From Roseococcus suduntuyensis (GTDB lineage Bacteria; Pseudomonadota; Alphaproteobacteria; Acetobacterales; Acetobacteraceae): a stretch of DNA of 64,000 bases. Of the stretch, positions 7,365-16,098 are shown piece by piece. The stretch covers positions 1,226,290 to 1,290,289 of the forward strand of contig NZ_JACIDJ010000001.1 in NCBI RefSeq assembly GCF_014196305.1, written 5' to 3'. Each line of letters starts with the position of its first letter. Position 1 is the first letter of the stretch. Below the pieces are notes generated by a model. The model worked only from the letters and a program-made list of their open reading frames with translations. It ran no database searches and had not been told where the DNA came from. The translations under genes were made by a program, and so were the position numbers.

Positions 7365-9808
7365 CAGCGCATCTCCCTTTGCAGGCGCAGCGCGTTGGCG
7401 ATGACGGCCAGCGAGGAGCTCGCCATCACCAGCGCCGCGATCAGCGGCGTGGCGAAGCCCAGGATGGCCACCGGCACCGCCACGATGTTGTAGAGGAAGG
7501 CGAAGCCGATGTTCTGCGCGGCCACCCGCTGCGCCAGGCGCGCGCGGCTGATGGCCTCGGCGAGCGGCAGCAGCCCGCCGCCCTGCAGCACGAAGTCGGA
7601 GGCGGCCTGGGCCACGTCCATGCCCTCGGCGGGGGCGGCGGAGACATGGGCGGAAGCCAGCGCGGCGGCGTCGTTCACGCCATCGCCCACCATCAGCACG
7701 CGCTTGCCCTGCGCGGCCAGTTCGGCGATGCGCGCGGCCTTGGCCTCGGGGCTGGCGCCGCCGCGATGGGTCTCGATGCCGGCCTCGGCGGCCACGCGGG
7801 CCACCACCTCGGGCGCATCGCCGGAGAGCAGTTCCACCGAAAGCCCCGCGCGCTGGAAGGCGGCGATGGCGGCGGCGGCGTCCGGGCGCAGCGCATCGGC
7901 GAAACGGAAGGCGACGGGCGCGGCGCCGGGGCGGGCGAGGTGCAGCCCCATGCCGGTGCGGTCCTCGCCCAACCCGCAGAAGCGCGCGGAGCCGAGGCGC
8001 GTGGCCCCCTGGCGCAGGCCCTGGCCGGGGATTTCCTCCACGCCCTCGGCCACAGGCGCGTCCGGGCAGGCGCGCACCAGCGCCTGTGCCAGCGGGTGGC
8101 GGCTGCGGCGGGCGAGGGATGCGGCCTCGCGCAGGTCCGCGTCGGTCCAGGCGCCGGGCAGCAGGCGCGGGCGGCCTTCGGTCAGCGTGCCGGTCTTGTC
8201 GAGCACCACATGGTCCGCGCTCGCCAACCGCTCGATGCCGGTGGAGGACGCCACCAGCACCCCGCGCCGGAACAGCGCGCCCGAGGTGACGACCTGCACG
8301 GCCGGCACGGCGATGGCGAGCCCGCACGGGCAGGTGATGATCAGCGCCGCCACGGCCGGTACCAGCGCCGCCTGCCAGGGCGCGCCGACCAGCAGCCACC
8401 AGCCCAGGAAGGTCAGCACCGCGACCACATGGGCGATGGGGATGTAGATGCGTGCCGCGCGGTCGGCCAGCGCGGGGAAGCGGCCCCGCGCCTGTTCCGC
8501 GCGTTCGAGGAAGCGGCCCATGGCGGCGAGCGAGCCATCGGTGGCCGTCGCCGTCACGGTGGCGGTGAAGGGGGCGCCCATGTTCACGCCGCCGGCCGCC
8601 AGCGTCTCGCCGCGGGCGAAGCGGCGGGGCAGGCTTTCGCCGGTGGTGCTGGCGGTGTCGAGCAGGGCTTCCGCGTCATCGAGGCGTGCATCGAGGCGCA
8701 GGCGTTCGCCGCTGGCGACCAGGATGCGCGCGCCGACCGCCACGCGCTCCACCGGAATGGGCGCTGGCGCGCCCAGCACCTGCACCTGGCCTTCCTGCAA
8801 GGCCAGCAGTTCCGCGACCGATTGCCGCGCGCGGCGGCGTGCCGCGCGGTCCAGCAGGCGGCCGGCCAGCATCAGCGCCAGCAGCGCGGTGGCGCCGTCG
8901 AACCAGGTGTATTCGCCGTTGCGGAAGGTCTCACTCAGCGACATCAGCGTGGTGGCGATGACGCCGAGCGAGACGGCGCTGTCCATGTTCAGCCGGCCGG
9001 CCTGCAACCCGCGCCAGGCGCCGCGATAGAGCGGCATGCCCGCGATCAGCACGGTCGGCATCCCGATCAGCGCGGCCAGCCAATGCATGAGGTGGCGCGA
9101 CTGCTCGCCCAGCTCCACCCCTACCCAGACGGGCACGGAGACGAGCATGACGTTCATCGCGCCAAAGGCCGCGATGCCGAGTGCGCGCGCGAGTTCCCGG
9201 CCCTCGGCGTCCTCTGTGGCGCGCAGGCAGGCGGGCGAGAAGGGCGCCACCCGAAAACCGAGCCGCGCGATGAGTGCGGAAAAATCGTTCGCGCGTTCGG
9301 CCGGGCCTTCCCAGCCGATGGTCAGCCGGCGCGTGGAGAGGTTGGCGCGGGCGCGCCGCACATCGGGCTCGGCCGCCAGCGCCTGTTCGACCAGCCAGAT
9401 GCAGGCGCCGCAGGTCAGGCCCGACACCACCAGTTCTAGCCGGTGCGTGCCGTCCTTCTGCGCCACGGCGTGCGCGGCGAAGTCGAGGCTGGGCGCGTCC
9501 ACGGGCTTGAGGTTGCCGTCCGCCGTCTCGCGCTTGCGATAGAAGGCGTCGAGGCCCAGGCCCTGCACCAGGTGGTGCGCGCCCTCGCAGCCCGTGCAGC
9601 AGAAGCGGGTGGAGCCCATGCTTGCGGAAAGGGGCGCCCCGCAATGCGCGCAGGCGGCTCCGGCGTTTTCGCGCTGACGGCTGTCAGGGCGAAAGCGCCG
9701 GAGCATTCGTTGAGAGGGCGATTCACCCCCTGGCTGATTCCAGCCAGGGTGATCGCGCTCCAGCGATTGTAGCGCGGCCTGTGGCGCGGGGCGGCCCAGC
9801 ACGCTCAT
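7364..9808 (-). CDS. ccoI: Copper-translocating P-type ATPase CcoI (FixI), with an N-terminal insertion
   Basis: This inner-membrane copper pump supplies the cbb3 oxidase. Visible motifs are an N-terminal cysteine-rich segment (CAHCGAPL, then CCTGCEG), a heavy-metal-binding SGLTCGAC, the metal-transport CPC in TCPCGLAIAVP, the phosphorylation site DKTGTLTEG, and the hinge GDGVNDAAA. The ATG at 9808 overlaps the ccoH stop by ATGA, which fits the rest of the operon and gives 814 residues. Residues about 15-51 are encoded by a palindromic repeat, so the N-terminus is longer than usual. An alternative ATG at 9706 lies just inside that repeat and would give 780 residues. The function is certain; the start is less so. 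Confidence 0.92.
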   Translation of the reverse strand: MSVLGRPAPQAALQSLERDHPGWNQPGGESPSQRMLRRFRPDSRQRENAGAACAHCGAPLSASMGSTRFCCTGCEGAHHLVQGLGLDAFYRKRETADGNLKPVDAPSLDFAAHAVAQKDGTHRLELVVSGLTCGACIWLVEQALAAEPDVRRARANLSTRRLTIGWEGPAERANDFSALIARLGFRVAPFSPACLRATEDAEGRELARALGIAAFGAMNVMLVSVPVWVGVELGEQSRHLMHWLAALIGMPTVLIAGMPLYRGAWRGLQAGRLNMDSAVSLGVIATTLMSLSETFRNGEYTWFDGATALLALMLAGRLLDRAARRRARQSVAELLALQEGQVQVLGAPAPIPVERVAVGARILVASGERLRLDARLDDAEALLDTASTTGESLPRRFARGETLAAGGVNMGAPFTATVTATATDGSLAAMGRFLERAEQARGRFPALADRAARIYIPIAHVVAVLTFLGWWLLVGAPWQAALVPAVAALIITCPCGLAIAVPAVQVVTSGALFRRGVLVASSTGIERLASADHVVLDKTGTLTEGRPRLLPGAWTDADLREAASLARRSRHPLAQALVRACPDAPVAEGVEEIPGQGLRQGATRLGSARFCGLGEDRTGMGLHLARPGAAPVAFRFADALRPDAAAAIAAFQRAGLSVELLSGDAPEVVARVAAEAGIETHRGGASPEAKAARIAELAAQGKRVLMVGDGVNDAAALASAHVSAAPAEGMDVAQAASDFVLQGGGLLPLAEAISRARLAQRVAAQNIGFAFLYNIVAVPVAILGFATPLIAALVMASSSLAVIANALRLQREMR
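9661..9760 (-). repeat. Family B palindromic element, copy 2, inside the ccoI coding region
   Basis: Read on the minus strand this copy gives GAGCGCGATC, then TGGCTGGAATCAGCCA, then GGTGAATCGC and CTCTCAACGA, matching the copies at 51070 and 53773 and the tail of the copy at 1349. A second inverted repeat at 9661-9700 (CGGCGTTTTCGC paired with GCGAAAGCGCCG, one mismatch) resembles the second hairpin at 51137-51160. The element keeps the ccoI frame open. Confidence 0.65.
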
Positions 9809-10278
9809 GGGAAGATCAGGCGCTGGCGGATGTCGAGGCGCTGGCCATACCCGTCCAGCAGGAACCCGCGGAATTCCCACTGGCCGGAAGCGATGTCGGG
9901 GGCGGCGAAGCCCTCGCGCGGGGTGGTGGTGCCGAGTTCGACGCGCGTGCCCTCGATGGGGCGTTGCAGATAGGCCTCCACCACACCCTGCACCGGGCGG
10001 CCCTCGCGGTCGGTGACGGCGAGGGTGATGCGCCCGCCCGCCAGCCGAACGCGCGGCGTCCAGCCCAGCGCATCCTGCCGCGCGGCCTCGGCCAGCACGT
10101 GGTTGTAGGCGCGGCCGCGGTCATAGGCCTGGCCGGTGGTGAGGCCGGTGAAGCTGCTGATGGCGGTGTAGGCCATGAAGCCGTTCACCACGACCACCAC
10201 CAGCATGCCCCCCACAAAGACCCAGGGGATCCAGCGGCTTTTGCGTTCCCCCGAGGGGCGTTGGATCGTGCTGCTCAT
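9805..10278 (-). CDS. ccoH: cbb3 oxidase assembly protein CcoH (FixH)
   Basis: This is a 157-residue protein with one N-terminal transmembrane helix (about residues 16-38) and a periplasmic beta-rich FixH domain (TDREGRPVQG, then a C-terminal GQWEFRGFLLDGYGQRLDIRQ). FixH/CcoH assists copper delivery and assembly of the cbb3 oxidase. The ATG at 10278 overlaps the ccoG stop (ATGA), and the gene ends overlapping the ccoI start. The position between ccoG and ccoI is the canonical ccoGHIS order. Confidence 0.9.
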   Translation of the reverse strand: MSSTIQRPSGERKSRWIPWVFVGGMLVVVVVNGFMAYTAISSFTGLTTGQAYDRGRAYNHVLAEAARQDALGWTPRVRLAGGRITLAVTDREGRPVQGVVEAYLQRPIEGTRVELGTTTPREGFAAPDIASGQWEFRGFLLDGYGQRLDIRQRLIFP

Positions 10279-11765
10279 CGGCGTGGTCCCATGAAGGCGC
10301 TGCGTTGCGTCACCAGCGTGCGGCCGGAGCCGTCCACCAGGCGGAAGGTGACGGGGGTGTTGTCGCCCAGGCGCAGCCCGGGCGGGGCGGTGACCAGCGC
10401 GCGCCATTGCGTGATGCCGTCATCGCGCGTGGTCAGGATGGGGCGGCCGGCCGCGTCCTCGCCCGCGTCCTGCACGGTGAGGAGGAGGCCCTGCGGCCCG
10501 TCCAGCACCAGCGCCAGGTGCAGGTCCTCGCCGCGCGTCTTGTTCGCGAGCTTCAGCGTGTAGCCATTGCGGATGCCGCCATCCGAGAGCTGCACGAAGA
10601 GCGGCGCGCGGTCGCGCTCCACCGACAGCGTCAGCGTGGCGCGCAGCATCCAGGCGCCCAGCATGAGGGCGACCACGCCCAGGATCACGCCCGAATAGAT
10701 CAGCGTGCGCGGGCGGATCTTCTTCTGCGGCACGCGCGCGGCCATGCCGGCGGCGTTGCGGGCGGGGCCGGGGGGCATGCCGGCCACGGCGGCCTGGCTG
10801 GCGGCCAGGTTCTTCAGCGTCTCGAAGGCGACGAGGCCCTTGTCGCGGCCGAGCTTGGCCATCACGTCGTCGCAGGCATCCACGCAGAGGCCGCAGCCGA
10901 TGCATTCGAGCTGCTGCCCGTCGCGGATATCAATGCCCGTGGGGCAGACATGCACGCAGGCCTTGCAGTCCACGCAGTCGCCATGCGCCGCGTCGGGCTT
11001 GCCGCGGGGTTCGCCGCGCCAGTCGCGATAGGTGACGACGAGGGAGTTGTCGTCCAGCATCGCGCCCTGGAAGCGCGGCCAGGGGCACATGTAGGTGCAG
11101 ACCTGCTCCCGCGCCGCGCCGGCCAGCACATAGGTCGTGGCGGTGAACAGCGCGAAGAAGCCATAGACGGTGGCGGAGGCCTGGCCCGTCAGCAGCGCCC
11201 AGGTCACGGTCGGCGCGTCGTTGAAATACATGATCCAGGCGCCGCCGGTGGCCATCGCGATGCCCAGCCAGGCGGCGTGCTTGGAGAGCTTCAGCTTCCA
11301 CCAGCGGCCATCCTTGGCGCCCTGGTCGAGCTTGATGCGCGCGTTGCGGTCGCCCTCGATGCGGCGCTCCACCCACATGAACAGGTCCGTCCAGACCGTC
11401 TGCGGGCAGGTGAAGCCGCACCAGAGGCGGCCATAGAGCGAGGTGACGGCGAAGAGGCCGATGGCGCCCAGCACCAGGGCGCCGGTCAGGAAATAGACCT
11501 CCTGCGGCCACAGCTCGATCCAGAGGAAGAACAGGCGGGCATGGCCGATATCCACCAACACCGCCTGGTCCGGCACGCCGGGCCCACGGTCCCAGCGGAA
11601 CCAGGGCACGACGTAGTAGAGGGCCAGCAGCACGACCAGCACGGCCCATTTGATGTTGCGGACACGCCCCTTGACCGCGCGCGGCTGGACCTTCTGGTGG
11701 CTGGCGTAGAGCGAGGGCTCGGGCTTTTGGTCCACCTTCGGCCGGTCTGGCGCGATCTGGTTCAT
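10275..11765 (-). CDS. ccoG: Cytochrome c oxidase accessory protein CcoG (RdxA/FixG)
   Basis: This is a 496-residue membrane ferredoxin with about five transmembrane segments. Two [4Fe-4S] motifs are clear: CVDCKACVHVCP and CIGCGLCVDAC. An N-terminal CGFTCPQTVW segment and a C-terminal IG-like FixG domain complete the family pattern. CcoG reduces copper for the cbb3 biogenesis route. The start at 11765 (MNQIAPDRPK) is preferred over an in-frame start 12 codons upstream because that one would overlap ccoP. Confidence 0.93.
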   Translation of the reverse strand: MNQIAPDRPKVDQKPEPSLYASHQKVQPRAVKGRVRNIKWAVLVVLLALYYVVPWFRWDRGPGVPDQAVLVDIGHARLFFLWIELWPQEVYFLTGALVLGAIGLFAVTSLYGRLWCGFTCPQTVWTDLFMWVERRIEGDRNARIKLDQGAKDGRWWKLKLSKHAAWLGIAMATGGAWIMYFNDAPTVTWALLTGQASATVYGFFALFTATTYVLAGAAREQVCTYMCPWPRFQGAMLDDNSLVVTYRDWRGEPRGKPDAAHGDCVDCKACVHVCPTGIDIRDGQQLECIGCGLCVDACDDVMAKLGRDKGLVAFETLKNLAASQAAVAGMPPGPARNAAGMAARVPQKKIRPRTLIYSGVILGVVALMLGAWMLRATLTLSVERDRAPLFVQLSDGGIRNGYTLKLANKTRGEDLHLALVLDGPQGLLLTVQDAGEDAAGRPILTTRDDGITQWRALVTAPPGLRLGDNTPVTFRLVDGSGRTLVTQRSAFMGPRR

Positions 11766-11772
11766 GGCGTGC

Positions 11773-12642
11773 TCACTCACCCCCGCCGAGGGCATGCACA
11801 TAGACGGTGATCATGTTGATCATCGCGGGGTCGAGCCGACCGCGCCACGCCGGCATGACGCCCGCGCGGCTGTAGGCGATGGAGCGCACCACGCTCGCGC
11901 GGTCCCCGCCATAGAGCCAGATCTGGTCGTTCAGCCGCGGCGCGCCCATGTCGCGGTTGCCCTCGCCGCCATCGCCGTGGCAGCTCGCGCAATTCTCGGC
12001 ATAGAGCTCCCGCCCGCGTTCGACGGCGGCGGGTTCGACGTTGCGGCCCGAAAGGCTCAGCACGAAGTCCGCCGTGTCATTGACCTGCGCCTGGGTCAGC
12101 ATGCCGGTGGTGAGGAAGGCGGGCATGGCGATGCCCCGTTCCTCATCGCTCTCGCCCGCGCGCACGCCGTGGCTGATGGTGGTGTGGATGGCCTCGAAGC
12201 TGCCGCCCCACAGCCAGTCATCATCGGCGAGGCTGGGGAAGCCGCCCGTCGCACCCTGGCCGCCCGCGCCATGGCAGCCGGCGCAGTTGTTGGCGAAGCC
12301 CACGCGGCCACCGGCGAGCGCGAAGCCGCGCAGCTCGGGGTCGGCCGCGATCTGCTCGGCGCTCACTTCGCGCAGCCGGGCCAGCATGGGCGCCTGGCGG
12401 GCGCGTTCGGCGTCCATCTGCGCGGGCAGGGCGCCGCGCGCGGTCCAGCCCGTCAGCCCCGTCCAGCCCTGCACGGGGATGGCCGGATAGAGCACCACCC
12501 AGACCGCCGCGAAGACGATGGTGGCGTAGAAGGTGTAGAGCCACCACTTCGGCAGCGGCGTGTTCAGCTCCTTCAGCCCGTCCCACTCGTGGCCGGTGGT
12601 CTCCTGGCCGGTGATGCTGTCCTTTTCGATCTTGGTCGGCAT
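11773..12642 (-). CDS. ccoP: cbb3 oxidase diheme subunit CcoP
   Basis: This is a 289-residue membrane-anchored diheme cytochrome c. One transmembrane helix lies at about residues 34-54. Two heme motifs, CAGCH (120-124) and CASCH (218-222), sit in two cytochrome c domains, with MPAF and MPAW as likely methionine ligand regions. It receives electrons from soluble cytochrome c or the bc1 complex and passes them to CcoO and CcoN. It lies four bases downstream of ccoQ in a normal ccoNOQP order. Confidence 0.95.
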   Translation of the reverse strand: MPTKIEKDSITGQETTGHEWDGLKELNTPLPKWWLYTFYATIVFAAVWVVLYPAIPVQGWTGLTGWTARGALPAQMDAERARQAPMLARLREVSAEQIAADPELRGFALAGGRVGFANNCAGCHGAGGQGATGGFPSLADDDWLWGGSFEAIHTTISHGVRAGESDEERGIAMPAFLTTGMLTQAQVNDTADFVLSLSGRNVEPAAVERGRELYAENCASCHGDGGEGNRDMGAPRLNDQIWLYGGDRASVVRSIAYSRAGVMPAWRGRLDPAMINMITVYVHALGGGE

Positions 12643-12646
12643 CGGT

Positions 12647-12802
12647 TCAGCCTTTCCCGCCGTCGCGGAAGATCATCTCGCCATGCCGCTTCCAGTCCTT
12701 GCGGCGCGAGGGTTTGAGGGTCCAGATCAGGATTCCGCCGAAGAGGACGAAGAACCACACGACCCAGAGGGTGGAGAACAGGGGTTGCAACTCGACGAGC
12801 AT
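12647..12802 (-). CDS. ccoQ: cbb3 oxidase small subunit CcoQ
   Basis: This is a 51-residue protein read from the sequence between ccoO and ccoP. It begins MLVELQPLFSTLWVVWFFVL, a single transmembrane helix, and continues with WTLKPSRRKDWKRHGEMIF. This is the usual CcoQ form, with a helix followed by a basic cytoplasmic tail. CcoQ stabilises the complex. The start at 12802 lies 13 bases after the ccoO stop. Confidence 0.9.
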   Translation of the reverse strand: MLVELQPLFSTLWVVWFFVLFGGILIWTLKPSRRKDWKRHGEMIFRDGGKG

Positions 12803-12815
12803 GGGGGCCGCTCCT

Positions 12816-13547
12816 CTACTGCTGGCGCAGCTGCTCGGGCGTCACGTCGCGGAAGTCCACGAGCGTGCCGAGCATCTGCATGTAGGCGACCAGCGCATCC
12901 ATCTCGGTCACCACGCCGGGGTTGCCGTCGAAGGCCGCCTGGCGGGCGCGGGCGTAGCGGGACTGGAAGCCCGCGGGGTCGCGGTCCGGGCGCGCCTGGG
13001 TCTCGAGGTCGGCGCGCGCGTTCGCGATCATCTCCGGCGTGTAGGGCACGCCGAGGGTGGCCTGGGCCTGCAGGTGCCGCTGGATGTTGCGCGTGTCGAG
13101 CGGCCGGTCGAGGAAGGCGTAGGGCGGCATGATGCTCTCGGGCACCAGCGCGCGCGGATCACGCAGATGCGCCGCCTGCCAGTCATCCGAATAGCGGCCG
13201 CCCACGCGCGCGAGGTCGGGCCCCGTGCGCTTCGATCCCCACTGGAAGGGCCGATCATACATGCTCTCGGCCGCCAGGCTGTAGTGGCCATAGCGTTCGG
13301 CCTCGTCGCGGAAGGGGCGGATCATCTGGCTGTGGCAGGCGTAGCAGCCCTCGCGCACATAGATGTTGCGGCCCATCAGTTCGAGCGGCGTGTAGGGGCG
13401 GATGCCCGCCACGCGCTCGATCGTGGTCTCCACCGTGAAGAGCGGCACGATCTGCGCGAGCCCGCCGATCGAGACGGTGATGAGAGTGAGCACGCCGAGC
13501 AGGAGGATGTTCCGCTCGATCATGCCATGGCTGAATTTCTTGAGCAT
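12816..13547 (-). CDS. ccoO: cbb3 oxidase monoheme subunit CcoO
   Basis: This is a 243-residue membrane-anchored cytochrome c (FixO). A transmembrane helix lies at about residues 13-35. The heme motif CYACH is at 68-72, inside the family signature [17 protein letters not shown]. It passes electrons from CcoP to the CcoN catalytic subunit. It lies 12 bases downstream of ccoN in the operon. Confidence 0.95.
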   Translation of the reverse strand: MLKKFSHGMIERNILLLGVLTLITVSIGGLAQIVPLFTVETTIERVAGIRPYTPLELMGRNIYVREGCYACHSQMIRPFRDEAERYGHYSLAAESMYDRPFQWGSKRTGPDLARVGGRYSDDWQAAHLRDPRALVPESIMPPYAFLDRPLDTRNIQRHLQAQATLGVPYTPEMIANARADLETQARPDRDPAGFQSRYARARQAAFDGNPGVVTEMDALVAYMQMLGTLVDFRDVTPEQLRQQ

Positions 13548-13559
13548 GTCGGGTTCCCC

Positions 13560-15047
13560 TTACTCGGCGGCCACGGCGCGGGCGGGGGCGAGGTCGCGCT
13601 CCGCCTCGTGCGCCTCGGCCACGGTGATGGTCTTGTAGAAATTCCACGCCATGAGCAGCGCGCCGGTCAGGTAGAGCACGCCACCCAGCACGCGGATCAC
13701 GTAGTAGGGGTGCATGGCGGCGACGGTCTCGACGAAGCTGTATTGCAGGAAGCCCAGCTCGTCATAGGCGCGCCACATGAGGCCCTGCATGATGCCCGAG
13801 ACCCACATCGCGGTGATGTAGAGAACGATGCCCAGCGTGGCCAACCAGAAGTGCCACTCGATCAGTCGGGTGCTGTACATCTTCGCGCGCGACCACAGCG
13901 CCGGCACCAGCCAGTAGAGCGCGCCGAAGGTGATCAGCCCGTTCCAGCCCAGCGCGCCCGAATGCACGTGCCCGATGGTCCAGTCGGTGTAGTGCGACAG
14001 GCTGTTCACCGCGCGGATGGACATGACCGGGCCTTCGAAGGTGGACATGCCGTAGAAGGCGACGGCGGTGACGGAGAAGCGCAGGCCGGGGTCCGTGCGG
14101 AGTTTGTCCCACGCGCCCGACAGCGTCATGATCCCGTTGATCATCCCGCCCCAGGACGGCATCCACAGCATCACCGAGAACACCATGCCGAGCGTCTGCG
14201 CCCAGTCGGGCAGGGCGGTGTAGTGCAGGTGGTGCGGGCCGGCCCAGATGTAGAGGAAGATGATGGACCAGAAGTGCACGATGGACAGCCGGTAGCTGTA
14301 GATCGGCCGGTTCGCCTGCTTCGGGATGAAGTAGTACATCATGCCGAGGAAGCCCGCGGTCAGGAAGAAGCCCACCGCGTTGTGGCCATACCACCACTGG
14401 ATCATCGCCCCCTGCACGCCGGCGGGTGCCGAGTAGGAGAAGCCGCTGCCCCAATGGATGGGCAGGGAGATGTTGTTGCCGATGTGCAGCATCGCCACCG
14501 TGATGATGAAGGCGAGCAGGAACCAGTTGGCCACGTAGATGTGCGGCTCCTCGCGCTTCACCAGCGTGCCGCCGAAGCCCACCAGGTAGGTGACCCAGAG
14601 CACGGTCAGGAAGATGTCGATGAACCACTCGGGCTCGGCGTATTCCTTGCCCTGGCTGTAGCCGAGCACGTAGCTGAGTGCGGCCGAGACAATGAAGAAC
14701 TGGTAGCCCCAGAAGATGAACCAGCCCATCTCCTCGCCGCCGAACAGCCGTGCGCGGCAGGTGCGCTGCACGATGTAGAGGCTGGTGCCGATCAGCGCGC
14801 AGCCGCCGAAGGCGAAGATCACCGCGCTGGTATGGACCGGCCGCAGCCGGCCGAAATGCGTCCATTCCAGGTCGAGGTTCAGCAGCGGCCAGGCGAGCTG
14901 GGACGCGATGACCACGCCCACCAGGAAGCCCACGATGCCCCAGAACATGGTGGCGATGGCAAAGGCGCGGATGGGGCCGTCCACGTAGTCGGGCATGGGT
15001 CTCGGGGCCGACATGGCCCCTGGTTGCGTGGCGCTCAGCGTGGCCAT
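13560..15047 (-). CDS. ccoN: cbb3 oxidase catalytic subunit CcoN
   Basis: This is a 495-residue heme-copper oxidase subunit I of the C family, with about twelve transmembrane helices. Heme ligands are likely His72 (RPVHTSA) and the His pair at 360/362 (GHVHSG). CuB ligands are His222 (WYGHNAVGF), His272 and His273 (AGPHHLHY). The cross-linked Tyr of C-type oxidases is likely Tyr266. It reduces oxygen to water with high affinity and pumps protons. It is the first gene of the cco operon, with an FNR box about 120 bases upstream, so it is probably induced at low oxygen. Confidence 0.97.
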   Translation of the reverse strand: MATLSATQPGAMSAPRPMPDYVDGPIRAFAIATMFWGIVGFLVGVVIASQLAWPLLNLDLEWTHFGRLRPVHTSAVIFAFGGCALIGTSLYIVQRTCRARLFGGEEMGWFIFWGYQFFIVSAALSYVLGYSQGKEYAEPEWFIDIFLTVLWVTYLVGFGGTLVKREEPHIYVANWFLLAFIITVAMLHIGNNISLPIHWGSGFSYSAPAGVQGAMIQWWYGHNAVGFFLTAGFLGMMYYFIPKQANRPIYSYRLSIVHFWSIIFLYIWAGPHHLHYTALPDWAQTLGMVFSVMLWMPSWGGMINGIMTLSGAWDKLRTDPGLRFSVTAVAFYGMSTFEGPVMSIRAVNSLSHYTDWTIGHVHSGALGWNGLITFGALYWLVPALWSRAKMYSTRLIEWHFWLATLGIVLYITAMWVSGIMQGLMWRAYDELGFLQYSFVETVAAMHPYYVIRVLGGVLYLTGALLMAWNFYKTITVAEAHEAERDLAPARAVAAE

Positions 15048-15168
15048 CCTTGCTGTCCTTCCTCATCAGGCGGCGCGTCTCGGCCGCCGGGGCGATGGAG
15101 GCGCGCGGCCACCGGGCCGGGCTTTTCTCCATGGGTCCGGAAACAAGCATCCCACTCCGTCAACGTCC

Positions 15169-15182
15169 TTGATTTGGATCAA
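15169..15182. promoter_or_regulatory. FNR/FixK/Anr box between ccoN and the DUF2189 gene
   Basis: TTGATTTGGATCAA is a perfect match to the FNR-type consensus TTGAT-N4-ATCAA. Its centre is at 15175.5. On the plus strand a TATAAG sequence at 15207-15212 could be a -10 element; the transcript start about 7 bases later gives a distance near -41.5, the class II geometry. On the minus strand the equivalent position reads TTGTTT, a weaker -10. The site may serve both directions. Confidence 0.85.
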
Positions 15183-15206
15183 CCGCATGGTGCGATGCGG
15201 CGATGC

Positions 15207-15212
15207 TATAAG
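15207..15212 (+). promoter_or_regulatory. Candidate -10 element for the DUF2189 gene
   Basis: TATAAG lies 24 bases downstream of the FNR box and about 36 bases upstream of the ATG at 15248. A transcript start near 15217 would place the FNR box at about -41.5. This is inferred from spacing only. Confidence 0.5.
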
Positions 15213-15247
15213 CGGGGCGCAAGCCGAGCAGCGCAGGGCCACCCGAC

Positions 15248-16033
15248 ATGAGCACCGAGACCACCGCCGTAGTGACGCCGATCACTGGCCGCATCCGACG
15301 CATCGCGACCGACCGCCCCTGGACCTGGCTGACGCTGGGCTGGCGCGACATGATGGCGAACAAGGCCATCAGCCTCGCCTATGGTGCGGTGCTGACGCTG
15401 GCGGGCTGGGTGCTGGCCCTGCTGCTGTTCGAGATGGGCACGGCCTGGGCCATCCTGCCCGCCACGGCCGGCTTCTTCATCATGGCGCCGATCCTGGCCG
15501 CCGGCCTTTATGAGGTGAGCCGCCGGCGCGAGGCGGGCGAGGCGGTCACGCTGGCCGAGGCCGTCGCGGGCTTCCGCCGCAACCCCACGCAGATCGCGAT
15601 GATGGGGGTGACGCTGCTGGTGCTGCACCTGTTCTGGACGCGCATCGCGGGGCTGCTCTTCGCGCTGTTCTTCGGCATCAACTTCGCCCCCAGCCTGGGG
15701 CAGCTGCCGCTGGCCATGCTGCAGAGCGAGCAATTGCTGCCCTTCCTGGTGGTGGGCACGGGCTTCGGCTTCGTGCTGGCCTCGGTCACCTTCGCGGTGG
15801 CCGCCATCTCCATCCCCATGCTGCTGGACAAGCCGGAGGTGAGCTTCCTGGAGGCCGCCACCGTCTCCATCCAGGCGGTGATGGAGAACTGGCGGGCCAT
15901 GGCGCTCTGGGCGGGCTTGATCGTGGTGTTCACCGGGCTGGCGCTGGTGCCCTTCTTCCTGGGCCTCGTCATCGTGATGCCGTTGATCGGGCACGCCACC
16001 TGGCACGCCTACAAGGATCTGGTTGCGCGGTAG
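15248..16033 (+). CDS. DUF2189 family integral membrane protein
   Basis: This is a 261-residue protein with about six transmembrane segments and an N-terminal cytoplasmic piece ending in WTWLTLGWRDMM. It matches the DUF2189 membrane family, often found beside respiratory oxidase genes in proteobacteria; its biochemical role is unknown. The C-terminus has the family-like ending VMPLIGHATWHAYKDLV. It is divergent from ccoN and shares the FNR box, so co-regulation with the cbb3 oxidase under low oxygen is likely. A role in respiratory membrane function is inference. Confidence 0.85.
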   Translation: MSTETTAVVTPITGRIRRIATDRPWTWLTLGWRDMMANKAISLAYGAVLTLAGWVLALLLFEMGTAWAILPATAGFFIMAPILAAGLYEVSRRREAGEAVTLAEAVAGFRRNPTQIAMMGVTLLVLHLFWTRIAGLLFALFFGINFAPSLGQLPLAMLQSEQLLPFLVVGTGFGFVLASVTFAVAAISIPMLLDKPEVSFLEAATVSIQAVMENWRAMALWAGLIVVFTGLALVPFFLGLVIVMPLIGHATWHAYKDLVAR

Positions 16034-16098
16034 GAGCTGTTCAGGCGGCCCCGCTTCACGTCCTCGGTGAGGCCACCGGGGACGATCAGGCGCCGGCG

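Noticed and set aside
12573-12758. Short minus-strand frame overlapping ccoQ in another phase
   Set aside because: The correct frame gives CcoQ with its transmembrane helix; this one has no helix and is Arg/Pro-rich.
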